Below are positions 38,107-47,701 of a DNA stretch of 64,000 nucleotides, in pieces; position 1 is the first letter of the stretch, and every line of letters begins with the position of its first letter. The notes beneath the pieces are model-generated. The model saw only the letters and a program-made list of their open reading frames with translations, was not told the DNA's origin and did not search any database. Where the stretch lies: the NCBI GenBank assembly GCA_038134525.1, contig JAYPVI010000003.1:62001-126000 (forward strand). The letters run 5' to 3'. The translations under genes were made by a program, and so were the position numbers. The DNA is from GCA-002727735 sp038134525. Lineage in GTDB: Bacteria > Bacteroidota > Bacteroidia > Flavobacteriales_D > Parvicellaceae.

Positions 38107-40925
38107 AGCACTATGTTCACGATTTTACCAGGAACAACTATTATTCTTTTTACTGTTTTTTCTGCGATAAATGGTTCTGTTTTTTTATTCTTCAACACCT
38201 CCTTTTCAACCTCTTCTTTTGTTAAAGAAAGAGAAAGAGGTATTTTAAATCTCATTTTCCCATTGAATGATATAGGATATTCATATGTGCTTTCCACAAA
38301 ATAAGATTCATTATATGAAGGCCAAGGTACGGTTGAAATAGATGTCTTATTCCCTAATTTAAACCAAAACTCTTCGGAAATATGAGGTGCAAATGGTGAT
38401 AATAAAACAACAAAATTCTCCATAGTTGTTAAACTTATCTGAGAAAGTTTGTTCCATTCATTTACAGCGATCATAAAAGTAGAAACTACCGTATTAAAGG
38501 AATAATTTTCAATGTCTTCTGATACTTTTTTGATTGTTTTATGAAGAATCTTTAATTCCTCATTTGATGGTGCTACTTTTTTTGCTTGATGAAATAATGT
38601 CCATGTTTTCTTTAAAAAACCCGAAACACCACTTATTCCGTTCACATTCCAAGGTTTATGTTCATCAATTGGACCCAAAAACATTTCATAACAACGCAAT
38701 GTATCTGCACCATATGAATCACAAATCTTTTCAGGATCAATGGTGTTGAAATATCGTTTAGACATTTTTCCGTGCTCTGTAAGAGTAAACAATTTCTTTT
38801 CAGGATGATTTAAAAGCTCTTCAACACTCAAAAACTGATTGCTAATCTCAAATAAAGCGTGCTTAAACTCTGGTCGCCATTTAATAAATTTTTGGATCTG
38901 TTTTGGTAATAAATGTGAAGTTTTAGATCCATAATCACTAACAAAATCAATATGACAAGGTATTTTAACAAAATCTTCGTTATCTATTTTAGTAGAACAA
39001 ACGAAAACTGGCCTTCCTTCTTTTTTTTCCTTTTTTAAACATAAACTTTCTATAGCTCCCCCAATCATTCCTTGATTAAGTAATTTTTTAAATGGTTCTT
39101 GGAAAGAAATAACACCCAAATCAAATAAAAACTTAGTCCAAAAACGAGAATATAATAAATGACCTACTGCATGTTCTGCTCCTCCAACATATAAGTCTAC
39201 CTGATTCCAATAATTTAATTTTTCTGAAGAAGCTAATTTTTTGTCGTTTTTAGGATCCATATAACGTAAAAAATACCATGATGACCCTGCCCAACCAGGC
39301 ATAGTGTTTAATTCCATCTGATCGCCTAAAAAGATGTTCCAATCTTCTTTTTTAGCCCTACCTAAGGGGGGTCTACCATCTCTTGTGGGTAAATATTTGT
39401 CCACTTTTGGTAAAAGGACTTGTTCCTCTTTGATGGTATATGGTATATTATCTTTGTAATAAATCGGAAAGGGTTCGCCCCAATATCGTTGTCTAGAGAA
39501 AATAGCATCTCTCAGTCTAAAATTAATCTTCTTTCTACCTTTCTTTTTTTGCACTAGAAGGGTGGTAATTTTAGCTGTTGCATCAACATAATTTAATCCA
39601 TTAATTTCAGGAGAGTTTTTATAAATAACGTCTTTTTCAGAATACGCACTTGAGTCTAAAGAAATACCTTCAAATATATTTTTAATTTCTATGTTAAACT
39701 GTTTAGCAAATTCATAATCTCTTTGATCACCGGAAGGGACAGCCATAACTGCTCCTGTTCCATAACCATGAAGGACGTATTCACTTACCCAAATTGGAAT
39801 TTTTTCATTATTAATTGGGTTTATTGCATATGAACCTGTAAAAACACCAGTTGGTTTTCCATTATTTGCTTGCCTTTCTCTTTCTGTTTTCTTTGATATT
39901 AAATCTACATATGCAAAAACTTCTTTCTTTTTTTCTGATGTAGTTATGTGTTGAACTAATTTGTGTTCAGGAGCTAAAGTCATAAAACTCACCCCATATA
40001 TCGTGTCTGGTCGTGTAGTGAAAACTTGTAATTCTTCCTTTTGATGTTCTATTTCAAAATTAATTAATAATCCTTCTGATTTTCCTATCCAATTTCGTTG
40101 TTGTTCTTTTAAAGATGTGGTGAAATCAACTTGATCTAAATCATCTAGTAATCGTTGAGCATAAGCAGAAATTCTTAAACTCCATTGCATCATTTCTTTC
40201 TGTTCAACTGGGTATCCTCCCCTTTCTGAAACACCATCTTTTACTTCGTCATTAGCTAATACCGTTCCTAATTCTGGACACCAATTCACCATACTCATTG
40301 AAAGATAAGCTAATCGGTAATTCATTAAAACATCTTCTTTTTTTTCTGAAGAATATGAATTCCATTGTTTAGGAGTAAACGTTAATTTTTGTGTACATGA
40401 AGCATTAATATCCTGTGAACCTTCAGATTCAAAATGAGCTATTAAAGATGTGATAGGTTTTGCTTTATTTTCCACTAAATCATACCAAGAATCAAATAGT
40501 TGTATAAAAATCCATTGTGTCCATTTGTAATAGTAGGGGTCAGAAGTTCTTATTTCCCTTTCCCAATCATAAGCGAAACCAAGTCTGTCTAATTGTTGTC
40601 TATACCTATTAATGTTTTTTTCGGTGGTTAGTGCAGGGTGCTGACCTGTTTGAATCGCGTATTGTTCAGCAGGCAATCCAAAAGAATCATATCCCATTGG
40701 GTGTAAAACATTATATCCCTGGTGTCTTTTAAATCGAGCAAAAATATCGGAAGCAATATAACCAAGTGGATGCCCTACGTGTAGCCCTTCTCCTGATGGA
40801 TAAGGAAACATATCTAATACATAAATTTTTTTTTTATTGGGATCTTCTACTACAGAAAACGTTTTTTCTTTACTCCAAAAGGATTGCCATTTTGACTCTA
40901 TTTCTTTAGGATTGTAATTAGTCAT
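38103..40925 (-). CDS. leuS: Leucyl-tRNA synthetase
   Basis: Charges tRNA-Leu. The 940-residue protein has the HIGH motif as HVGH (residues 49-52, in GEGLHVGHPLGY) and KMSKR at about 720-724 (HGKMSKRYFN). The editing domain (FTTRPDTIYGVSFM), the GTGAVMAVPSGDQRD block and the WAGSSWYFLRYMDP motif are intact. It is about 80 residues longer than E. coli LeuS; an early insertion (IAHFESEGSQDINASC region) accounts for part of this. It follows rsmI by 36 bases and is probably the last gene of the MORN-rsmI-leuS group. Confidence 0.97.
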   Translation of the reverse strand: MTNYNPKEIESKWQSFWSKEKTFSVVEDPNKKKIYVLDMFPYPSGEGLHVGHPLGYIASDIFARFKRHQGYNVLHPMGYDSFGLPAEQYAIQTGQHPALTTEKNINRYRQQLDRLGFAYDWEREIRTSDPYYYKWTQWIFIQLFDSWYDLVENKAKPITSLIAHFESEGSQDINASCTQKLTFTPKQWNSYSSEKKEDVLMNYRLAYLSMSMVNWCPELGTVLANDEVKDGVSERGGYPVEQKEMMQWSLRISAYAQRLLDDLDQVDFTTSLKEQQRNWIGKSEGLLINFEIEHQKEELQVFTTRPDTIYGVSFMTLAPEHKLVQHITTSEKKKEVFAYVDLISKKTERERQANNGKPTGVFTGSYAINPINNEKIPIWVSEYVLHGYGTGAVMAVPSGDQRDYEFAKQFNIEIKNIFEGISLDSSAYSEKDVIYKNSPEINGLNYVDATAKITTLLVQKKKGRKKINFRLRDAIFSRQRYWGEPFPIYYKDNIPYTIKEEQVLLPKVDKYLPTRDGRPPLGRAKKEDWNIFLGDQMELNTMPGWAGSSWYFLRYMDPKNDKKLASSEKLNYWNQVDLYVGGAEHAVGHLLYSRFWTKFLFDLGVISFQEPFKKLLNQGMIGGAIESLCLKKEKKEGRPVFVCSTKIDNEDFVKIPCHIDFVSDYGSKTSHLLPKQIQKFIKWRPEFKHALFEISNQFLSVEELLNHPEKKLFTLTEHGKMSKRYFNTIDPEKICDSYGADTLRCYEMFLGPIDEHKPWNVNGISGVSGFLKKTWTLFHQAKKVAPSNEELKILHKTIKKVSEDIENYSFNTVVSTFMIAVNEWNKLSQISLTTMENFVVLLSPFAPHISEEFWFKLGNKTSISTVPWPSYNESYFVESTYEYPISFNGKMRFKIPLSLSLTKEEVEKEVLKNKKTEPFIAEKTVKRIIVVPGKIVNIVL

Positions 40926-40961
40926 GTGTCTTTTTTAAGGTGTAAAAATACGTTTATTATG

Positions 40962-41645
40962 TTATTTGCTGGTCTTGTTTTTTTCTATTATTACCACGTA
41001 CTCTCCTTTGATTAAAAGAGAAGAAAAAATATAATGCATTTCTTTTGCTGTTCCTCGATAATGCGTCTCGTGTAATTTTGTAATTTCTTTCGAAATACTA
41101 ATTCTTTTATCTTCACCATAATACAGTATTATTTCTTCTATTAGTTTCAACAATCTATGTGGTGATTCATAAAGTACTTGTGTAGATTTTTGTTTTGAAA
41201 TTTCTTTAAGCTTCTTTTGCCTTCCTTTTTTGTGTGGTAAAAAACCGACAAATAAAAATTCATTTGTAGGAAAACCTGATTGAACCAAAGCGGGAATTAG
41301 TGCAGTTGGGCCCGGAAGACAAAAAACGGAAATGTTTTTTTCAATTGCTTTTGAAACCAATAAAAAACCAGGATCGCTTATTCCTGGTGTCCCTGCATCA
41401 GAAACCAAAGAAACAACCAGATCTTCTTGAAGAAGATCATCAATTATCTTATCAACTATATGGTGTTCGTTGTGTTGGTGATATGGGTATAATTTTTGAT
41501 CAATATTGTAGTGTTGTAATAGTTTTTTTGTTGTTCTTGTATCTTCAGCAAATATTTTATGTGAGGTATTCAATAAATCAATTGCTCTATATGTAATATC
41601 TCCTAAATTTCCTATTGGTGTTGGTATAATATAGATTGTTGACAT
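40962..41645 (-). CDS. rsmI: 16S rRNA 2'-O-ribose C1402 methyltransferase
   Basis: RsmI methylates the ribose of C1402 in the decoding centre of 16S rRNA. The start YIIPTPIGNLGDITYRA, the EDTRTTKKLL segment and SLVSDAGTPGISDPGF are diagnostic of this tetrapyrrole-methylase-fold family. At 227 residues it has the usual core length. Its ATG directly follows the stop of the preceding gene with no spacer. Confidence 0.95.
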   Translation of the reverse strand: MSTIYIIPTPIGNLGDITYRAIDLLNTSHKIFAEDTRTTKKLLQHYNIDQKLYPYHQHNEHHIVDKIIDDLLQEDLVVSLVSDAGTPGISDPGFLLVSKAIEKNISVFCLPGPTALIPALVQSGFPTNEFLFVGFLPHKKGRQKKLKEISKQKSTQVLYESPHRLLKLIEEIILYYGEDKRISISKEITKLHETHYRGTAKEMHYIFSSLLIKGEYVVIIEKNKTSK

Positions 41646-42392
41646 TTATTTTAACGAATAATGTAAGAATCCTCTTGTAATTAAATTATTATAATCTAAT
41701 GTATTAGAAGAATAAGAAATCATTTTATTTTTTTGGATTGCTATGAACTTATTTTTTTCTATAAAATGAATTAATTTTTGTTGATTTTTTTCATTTTTAT
41801 GATAGAAATTAAATTCTGGTATTCCATCTTCATTTATATCACTAACTACAATTTTCTGATTCCATTTTTTATTATTTCTTTCCTCTGTATGAATATTTAT
41901 TATACTGTTGTTTTTTAATAAATACCAACATATGTACTGATTTAAATAATTTGACCTTACAACTAAATATTCATCCCTTTCCGTATTTACTTTATAAGAA
42001 TCTATTATCTGCCCTCTGATTTGATTATTATTATCATAATAAGCAGGAGAAAGGTAGTATCCTTGGTTTTCCACATTTGGATAAAGTATTTTTTTTTGAA
42101 AAACTAACTTATTATCCTTTTTAATTGTAATGAGAATTTCACTTTGATCATATTTATTCTTATATGTGTTTATGTCAAAAAATAGAAAGGTGTCTTGATT
42201 TGTTGAGTTTTTATCTATTACATAAATAGAATCACTAAAGAAAATATCTAATGTCCATTTGTGTTCTCCTAAATATTCTTTCTGATCTCCAATGCATACA
42301 ATTCCGTAATTTAATAATGATATAGGCACTTCTTGTGCTTGTGTGGAAATAGACAATGCATAAAATAAGACTATTAATATTATTGACTTCAT
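41646..42392 (-). CDS. Exported protein of unknown function
   Basis: A 248-residue protein with a signal peptide (MKSIILIVLFYALSISTQAQ) and a beta-rich body. The one recognisable motif is VVSDINEDGIPEFNFYH (about residues 190-206), a short Asp-rich loop like those of FG-GAP/VCBS-type repeats and of Bacteroidota proteins that recite 'DINxDGxxE'. No enzyme family is evident. Its ATG overlaps the stop of the MORN-repeat gene by four bases and its stop abuts rsmI, so it is made from the same message as both. Confidence 0.7.
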   Translation of the reverse strand: MKSIILIVLFYALSISTQAQEVPISLLNYGIVCIGDQKEYLGEHKWTLDIFFSDSIYVIDKNSTNQDTFLFFDINTYKNKYDQSEILITIKKDNKLVFQKKILYPNVENQGYYLSPAYYDNNNQIRGQIIDSYKVNTERDEYLVVRSNYLNQYICWYLLKNNSIINIHTEERNNKKWNQKIVVSDINEDGIPEFNFYHKNEKNQQKLIHFIEKNKFIAIQKNKMISYSSNTLDYNNLITRGFLHYSLK

Positions 42393-43912
42393 TTTATTTT
42401 ATATCCATCCCTCTTCACTTCCTCCCCTTTTTTAAACAAATATGTCACCAATAAATCTCCTTTTTGATCATACTTTTTCCATTCTCCTTGTTTTTCTCCA
42501 TTTTCATATCTACCGATCTCCTTGATGATGCCATTAGAATAATAATAAACATGTTCACCGATTGGAATATCATTCAAAAATTCTCCTGTAAACATTTTTT
42601 TATTTGTACTTAAGTATGTCATTTCCCATACCCCATTCTTCATGTCAGAAACATAAGATCCTTGTTCTTTGTGGTCATTTATTTCGTAGTACCAAATCCC
42701 CTCTTTTAAACCATATAAATACTCTCCTTTAGTTATTAAATTACCTATGCTATCATATTCTGTAACTATACCATTCATTTTCCCATTTTCATAAAATTCA
42801 TTTCTCCACAACTGATTATTATTATACCACCAATTCCACTCTCCTTTTGGTTTTCCCCTATTATAATAACCTTGTTGTTGAATATTTCCATTTGGATAAA
42901 AAAAAGTCCACTTATTCTCTTTTTTATTAGATAAATAAAAGCCTTTTTTTATTATCATTTCTTTATCATTAAAAAAAGTCCACTCCCCTGTTTTTAAATT
43001 TAAAGAATCATACATACCTGTATATATTAATTTGTTGTCGTTATAAAATTCATGTAGAATAATTTGATTTAAGCTATCATAAACCTTAAATAAACCTTGT
43101 TTTTTATTGTTAAAAATAATCCCTTCTCTTTTTTTATTTCCATTCATTTTTTCTGTTGAAACAGAAATAGATAAATTAATTTTATTTCCAGACTCTTTTC
43201 CATTTTCATAATTTTCTAATTCTTGTATCCCACCTTTTTTATTGTATGTTTTAGTAATTCCATTTAGCTCACCATGGTTATAGTTTTCTTCTTTTTTAAC
43301 GGTGTAGTTAGGGAAAAAAGTTATCCACTTTCCATTTTTTTTTCCCTCTTCATCATATTGATTAATCATTATTTGATCTACTAGTAAGCCCATATTATAT
43401 TCGTATATGACTATTACTTTTCCAGTGGAATCGTATTCATAAGCTTTTCCATCTTTTTGATTATTAGTATAATTAATGATCAATTTTATAACACTATCTA
43501 AAGAATTAAAATAAACGTATTCTTTACCCTCTTTTACGCCATTTGAATAGGTTGTAATTTTAACTATAGATGAGGCATCATATTTCATCTGTTGTCCATT
43601 CCTTTTACCGGAACTATAATTTTCGCTTAATATTTTATAACCTAAGGTATCGTAAAACTCCCACTTTCCACTTAATTTATTATTCTCCCAAGAACCAATG
43701 GATTTAATTTGACCATTCGAATGATAATTTGTCCAACGTCCAGTAGGAATATTATTCAATAAATAACCCTCGCTACTTAATTCCCCATTCGGAAAGTAAA
43801 AGCGCTGAAATAAAGAATCTTGACCAAAAGAAACATTACTTAACAAGACATAAATAAATAATATATTTATATATAAATTATATTTTATTATTAGCTTGTT
43901 GAAAACGTTCAT
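42389..43912 (-). CDS. Exported MORN/YwqK-type repeat protein
   Basis: A protein of about 507 residues built almost entirely of MORN-like repeats of ~23 residues, such as YHSNGQIKSIGSWENNKLSG, FYPNGNIQQQGYYNRGKPKG and YYSNGIIKEIGRYENGEKQG. A signal peptide (LYINILFIYVLLSNVSFG) precedes them. Databases often label this family 'toxin-antitoxin system YwqK antitoxin', but there is no toxin here and no reason to accept that name. Such repeats form extended beta hairpin rods and mediate protein or membrane contacts. I prefer ATG 43912 over GTG 43921. It heads a group with the small exported protein, rsmI and leuS. Confidence 0.85.
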   Translation of the reverse strand: MNVFNKLIIKYNLYINILFIYVLLSNVSFGQDSLFQRFYFPNGELSSEGYLLNNIPTGRWTNYHSNGQIKSIGSWENNKLSGKWEFYDTLGYKILSENYSSGKRNGQQMKYDASSIVKITTYSNGVKEGKEYVYFNSLDSVIKLIINYTNNQKDGKAYEYDSTGKVIVIYEYNMGLLVDQIMINQYDEEGKKNGKWITFFPNYTVKKEENYNHGELNGITKTYNKKGGIQELENYENGKESGNKINLSISVSTEKMNGNKKREGIIFNNKKQGLFKVYDSLNQIILHEFYNDNKLIYTGMYDSLNLKTGEWTFFNDKEMIIKKGFYLSNKKENKWTFFYPNGNIQQQGYYNRGKPKGEWNWWYNNNQLWRNEFYENGKMNGIVTEYDSIGNLITKGEYLYGLKEGIWYYEINDHKEQGSYVSDMKNGVWEMTYLSTNKKMFTGEFLNDIPIGEHVYYYSNGIIKEIGRYENGEKQGEWKKYDQKGDLLVTYLFKKGEEVKRDGYKIK

Positions 43913-44222
43913 AAAATGCACAAAATAAATTAGGATTTATTAGTATTCAATATTAATAAACATGTTGTTAACATATTGAAATCTTTTTAACAGATTGTAT
44001 TATTGAAACTATAAAATCAAAAATAAACATTTCAACTTAATTCTTTTAGTAAATATTTTTTAGAATAACCTAATTTAAGTATTAAAAAGAAGTGCATATG
44101 TTTGTTGTAAATACCCATTTTAATTTAGCTGATTTTTAAACTTTTTTATAATGTATTTATATTTTTAAGGCGCAAGAAAAAGATATACTTTCTTTACAAG
44201 CACTTATTAACAAATTTGTAAC
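43913..44222. other. Divergent AT-rich intergenic region
   Basis: About 300 bases between the MORN gene (minus) and rpiB (plus), with no gene. It should carry promoters in both directions. On the minus strand TATTTTTG (complement of 44018-44025) matches TAnnTTTG but lacks a -33 box. On the plus strand CAAATTTG just before rpiB has one mismatch. No hairpin terminator, riboswitch or RNA gene is evident. Confidence 0.4.
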
Positions 44223-44651
44223 ATGAAAATAGCAATAGCTTCTGACCACGCTGGTTTTGAATTAAAAAACAAACTTCAACAGGAATTCAACCACCTTTCT
44301 TTTATTGATGTCGGAACGTACACTAACGAAAGTGTAGATTATCCGGATTTTGCGCATAAGGCCATAGAGCAATATAATGAAGGAAATTGCGAAAAAGTAG
44401 TACTAATTTGCGGTTCGGGAAACGGAATACAAATGACAGCAAATAAATATCAAAATATACGCTGTGCGTTATGTTGGGATCCGGAGATAGCTGAATTAGC
44501 AAGATCACACAATAATGTTAATGTTATTGCCATGCCTGCACGGTTTATTAACCTAGAAACAGCAAAAAATATATTAAAAGCTTTTATAGAAACTCCTTTT
44601 GAGGGAGGAAGACATCAAAGGAGAATTGATAAAATCAGCCATGTTAAATAA
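44223..44651 (+). CDS. rpiB: Ribose 5-phosphate isomerase B
   Basis: RpiB interconverts ribose 5-phosphate and ribulose 5-phosphate in the pentose phosphate pathway. The start IAIASDHAGFELK, the catalytic cysteine C63 in LICGSGNG and the helix RCALCWDPEIAELARSHNNVNV are typical of the LacAB/RpiB family. Length (142) is normal. The M28 peptidase gene starts inside its last codons (11-base overlap). Confidence 0.96.
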   Translation: MKIAIASDHAGFELKNKLQQEFNHLSFIDVGTYTNESVDYPDFAHKAIEQYNEGNCEKVVLICGSGNGIQMTANKYQNIRCALCWDPEIAELARSHNNVNVIAMPARFINLETAKNILKAFIETPFEGGRHQRRIDKISHVK

Positions 44652-46089
44652 ACTTTTTTTTGTAATTACAATTTTGTCTTTGGTTTCATGTTCTATTCTA
44701 AAACCAAAGACTTATTTATTGAAAGCGGATCAAAAAACACCGTTAATATATAAAGGTTTAATTACGGAAACATTCTTAAAAAAACACCTTTCAATTCTTG
44801 CTTCGGATGAATTTGAAGGAAGAGAAACAACAAAAAAAGGTCAAAAAAAAGCAGCAAAATACCTCGAAGAGTTTTTAATTGATAATAACATTAAGAGTGC
44901 GTTGGACTCTACTTATTTCCAAGTTTTTCCAGTAGACGTAACAGATTTTAATCATGTACAACTTTCTATTAATAACAATAGCCTCTTGTTTATAGATCAA
45001 TTTTATTCTTTTGGAACCCCTATTAATACTTCAATTTACAATACGGAATTAGTAGATGTTGATTACGGCATAATATCATCAACAGCTGATGATTATAAAG
45101 ATAAAGATGTTGAAGGAAAGATTGTGCTAATGAACCAAGGAGTAAAAAGTAAAGAAGACCCGATTAATCAAGGCAATTGGAGAAATAAATTGAAAACAGC
45201 AGAGGAGAAAGGAGTAGAAGCGATTATAATAAAGTCTAAAGATTATTTAAATAATGACCTAAGAATTAAAGCGTATCTACAAAACCCCACAATGAAAATG
45301 CATAATAACAGAAACCAAAAACCTCACATTCCTGTTTTTATTGCAGACGAAGATTTGTTTACAAAAGATACTACGTATACAGTTACTTTTTCTACTAATG
45401 TGACGGAAAATAGGACTGCAGAAAATGTAGTGAGTTATATTCCTGGTAAGACAAATGAAACTATTATTATATCTGCTCATTATGATCACATTGGGTTTGA
45501 TAGGGGTGAAATTTGTAATGGTGCAGATGATGATGGATCTGGCACAGTTGCGTTAATGAATATTGCTATGGCTTTTCAACAAGCGTATAATGAGGGGCAA
45601 ATTCCTGAACGAAACATTGTTTTTTTAATGGTTTCTGGAGAAGAAAAAGGCCTTTTTGGATCACAGTATTATACAGATAATCCCATTTTCGATTTAAACA
45701 GTACCATGGTAAACTTAAATATTGACATGGTTGGCAGGCAAGATACGATTCAATCAGACAACAATTATATTTACTTAATAGGTTCAGATAAAATAAGTAA
45801 AGATCTACATAAGATAAACGAGCAGGTTAACAATAAACACATTAACTTTAGGTTAGATTATACATATAATAAAGAAGACGACCCGAATCGTTTTTATTAT
45901 CGATCGGATCATTATAATTTCGCAAAAAACAATATTCCAGTTATTTTTTATTTTGGCGGTCTTCACGAAGATTATCATAAACCATCAGATGAGGTGGAAA
46001 AAATCAATTTTGATAAGCTAGAAAAGGTTACTCAATATATATTTATGACGGCTTGGGAATTAGCTTACAGAAAAAAATCAATTAAATAG
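44641..46089 (+). CDS. M28 family metallopeptidase lipoprotein
   Basis: An envelope aminopeptidase-like enzyme of about 482 residues from ATG 44641. A lipoprotein signal (FFVITILSLVSC) puts it on a membrane. A PA-type insert (about residues 120-250, including GKIVLMNQGVKSKED) precedes the M28 core. Zinc ligands and catalytic residues are seen in SAHYDHIGF, CNGADDDGSGTVALM, VSGEEKGLFGSQYY, NIDMVGR and FYFGGLHEDYHKPSDE. It likely releases N-terminal amino acids from peptides; specificity is unknown. A start 42 bases upstream in the rpiB frame has no signal peptide and is rejected. Confidence 0.93.
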   Translation: MLNKLFFVITILSLVSCSILKPKTYLLKADQKTPLIYKGLITETFLKKHLSILASDEFEGRETTKKGQKKAAKYLEEFLIDNNIKSALDSTYFQVFPVDVTDFNHVQLSINNNSLLFIDQFYSFGTPINTSIYNTELVDVDYGIISSTADDYKDKDVEGKIVLMNQGVKSKEDPINQGNWRNKLKTAEEKGVEAIIIKSKDYLNNDLRIKAYLQNPTMKMHNNRNQKPHIPVFIADEDLFTKDTTYTVTFSTNVTENRTAENVVSYIPGKTNETIIISAHYDHIGFDRGEICNGADDDGSGTVALMNIAMAFQQAYNEGQIPERNIVFLMVSGEEKGLFGSQYYTDNPIFDLNSTMVNLNIDMVGRQDTIQSDNNYIYLIGSDKISKDLHKINEQVNNKHINFRLDYTYNKEDDPNRFYYRSDHYNFAKNNIPVIFYFGGLHEDYHKPSDEVEKINFDKLEKVTQYIFMTAWELAYRKKSIK

Positions 46090-46091
46090 TA

Positions 46092-46619
46092 GTGGAAAAA
46101 GTAATACTTGTAGACAATCAAGATAACGCTTTAGGTGAAATGGAAAAACAAGAGGCTCATGTAAAAGGCGTATTACACAGAGCGTTCTCTATCTTTATTT
46201 TCAATACTAAAAAAGAGCTTCTTTTACATCAAAGGGCATACCAAAAGTATCATTCTGGAGGTCTTTGGACAAATACTTGTTGTAGCCACCCAAGGCCAGA
46301 TGAAGAAACAAAAGATGCAGCCAATAGAAGGTTAATGGAAGAAATGGGTATATCATGTGAATTAAGAAAGCAATTTAGCTTTATTTATAAGGCCGAATTA
46401 GACAACAACCTATATGAACACGAGTTAGACCATGTGTTTTTCGGAACAACCAATGATCATCCTCTAATTAACAAGGAAGAAGTGGCTGATTATAAATACA
46501 TGACTATTTCTGATATACAAAAAGACATTATTAAAAACCCCTCACTTTACACCGCTTGGTTTAAAATTTGTTTTGATGAGGTTGTTCAAAAACATCATTT
46601 TGAAAATAGACTTAAATAA
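46092..46619 (+). CDS. idi: Isopentenyl-diphosphate delta-isomerase, type I
   Basis: Idi interconverts isopentenyl and dimethylallyl diphosphate for isoprenoid synthesis; organisms using the mevalonate route need it. The start is GTG 46092, three bases after the preceding stop. The Nudix-type fold has its catalytic Cys (C64 in TNTCCSHPRPDE), the metal-binding RRLMEEMGI helix and the second catalytic Glu in YEHELDHVFFG. Length (175) is normal. The last 44-47 bases overlap gpsA. Confidence 0.95.
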   Translation: MEKVILVDNQDNALGEMEKQEAHVKGVLHRAFSIFIFNTKKELLLHQRAYQKYHSGGLWTNTCCSHPRPDEETKDAANRRLMEEMGISCELRKQFSFIYKAELDNNLYEHELDHVFFGTTNDHPLINKEEVADYKYMTISDIQKDIIKNPSLYTAWFKICFDEVVQKHHFENRLK

Positions 46620-47598
46620 TCAAAAGGTTGCCGTATTAGGCGCAGGAAGTTGGGGAACGGCCATCGTTTCTATAATTACTGAAAATCATCATGTTGCTTG
46701 GTGGGTAAGAAGAGAAAAACAGAAAAATAAAATTTGTAATGAAGGGAAAAACGTTGACTATCTTCCATCACTTTCTTTAAACACAGAAAGAATAAAAATT
46801 TATTCATCACTTGAAAAGATAGTGAAATGTTCTGATATCATAATTATTGCGATACCCTCTGAATATATTGAACAAAACATAGATTCCATAAAGAATCTAT
46901 TCGAAGGTAAAGTCGTATTATCAGCAATTAAAGGTGTATTACCATCACTTAATAAAACGCCATATCAATATTTTAAAACGGTTCCAAATATAGATTATGG
47001 CGTTATTTCAGGCCCTTGCCATGCGGAAGAAGTGGCACTTAAAAAGAAAAGTTATTTAACCATTTCTTTTAAAGATTCAATACAAGCCAATTCTCTATTA
47101 CCTCTTTTTAAATGTGAATATATCAATGCTAAATCATCAAAAGATATTCTCGGAACAGAATTAGCCGCCATCTTAAAAAACATCTATGCTTTAATTACAG
47201 GTGTTTGCAACGGCCTTGGTTATGGTGATAATTTCTTAGCTGTTATTATTACAGCGTCTACAAATGAAATGAAACGACTTTTATCATCATTAGATTATCA
47301 AGAAAGAAGTATTTCAAAATCAGCGTATTTAGGTGATTTACTTGTCACCTGTTATTCCCTGCATAGTAGAAATCGAAGATTCGGCTCCTTTATAGGAAAG
47401 GGTTTAACGGTTGATGAAACAAAATCAGAAATGAAAATGGTAGCAGAAGGTTATAATGCTACTAAATGTATTTATCAAATTTTACTACAAAAACAGCTTA
47501 TTCAACACGCACCCATTGTTAATGCGGCATACGAGATATTATATAATTCTGCTAATCCCAAAAGCACTATAAACACTTTGTCTGATTTAATTCATTGA
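46576..47598 (+). CDS. gpsA: Glycerol-3-phosphate dehydrogenase, NAD(P)+
   Basis: GpsA reduces dihydroxyacetone phosphate to sn-glycerol 3-phosphate for phospholipid synthesis. The Rossmann motif VAVLGAGSWGTAI, the GVISGPCHAEEVA segment and the catalytic region NIYALITGVCNGLGYGDN are present. The start is uncertain: ATG 46576 lies well inside idi and adds about 16 residues before the nucleotide-binding strand; a TTG at 46600 is also possible. The overlap with idi is unusually long for this window. Confidence 0.95.
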   Translation: MRLFKNIILKIDLNNQKVAVLGAGSWGTAIVSIITENHHVAWWVRREKQKNKICNEGKNVDYLPSLSLNTERIKIYSSLEKIVKCSDIIIIAIPSEYIEQNIDSIKNLFEGKVVLSAIKGVLPSLNKTPYQYFKTVPNIDYGVISGPCHAEEVALKKKSYLTISFKDSIQANSLLPLFKCEYINAKSSKDILGTELAAILKNIYALITGVCNGLGYGDNFLAVIITASTNEMKRLLSSLDYQERSISKSAYLGDLLVTCYSLHSRNRRFGSFIGKGLTVDETKSEMKMVAEGYNATKCIYQILLQKQLIQHAPIVNAAYEILYNSANPKSTINTLSDLIH

Positions 47599-47701
47599 TA
47601 ATCAAACACTTAACAAAAACCCCATTTAAAAGCGTCTAATAAAGTTTTTTCATTTTTGAAACACAACACTATAAGAGAGGAAAAATAAACCTTTAAATCG
47701 G

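Noticed and set aside
42389..43912. Toxin-antitoxin system suggested by the YwqK 'antitoxin' label
   Set aside because: The protein is exported and all-repeat, and no toxin-like partner is adjacent; the label is a database habit, not evidence.
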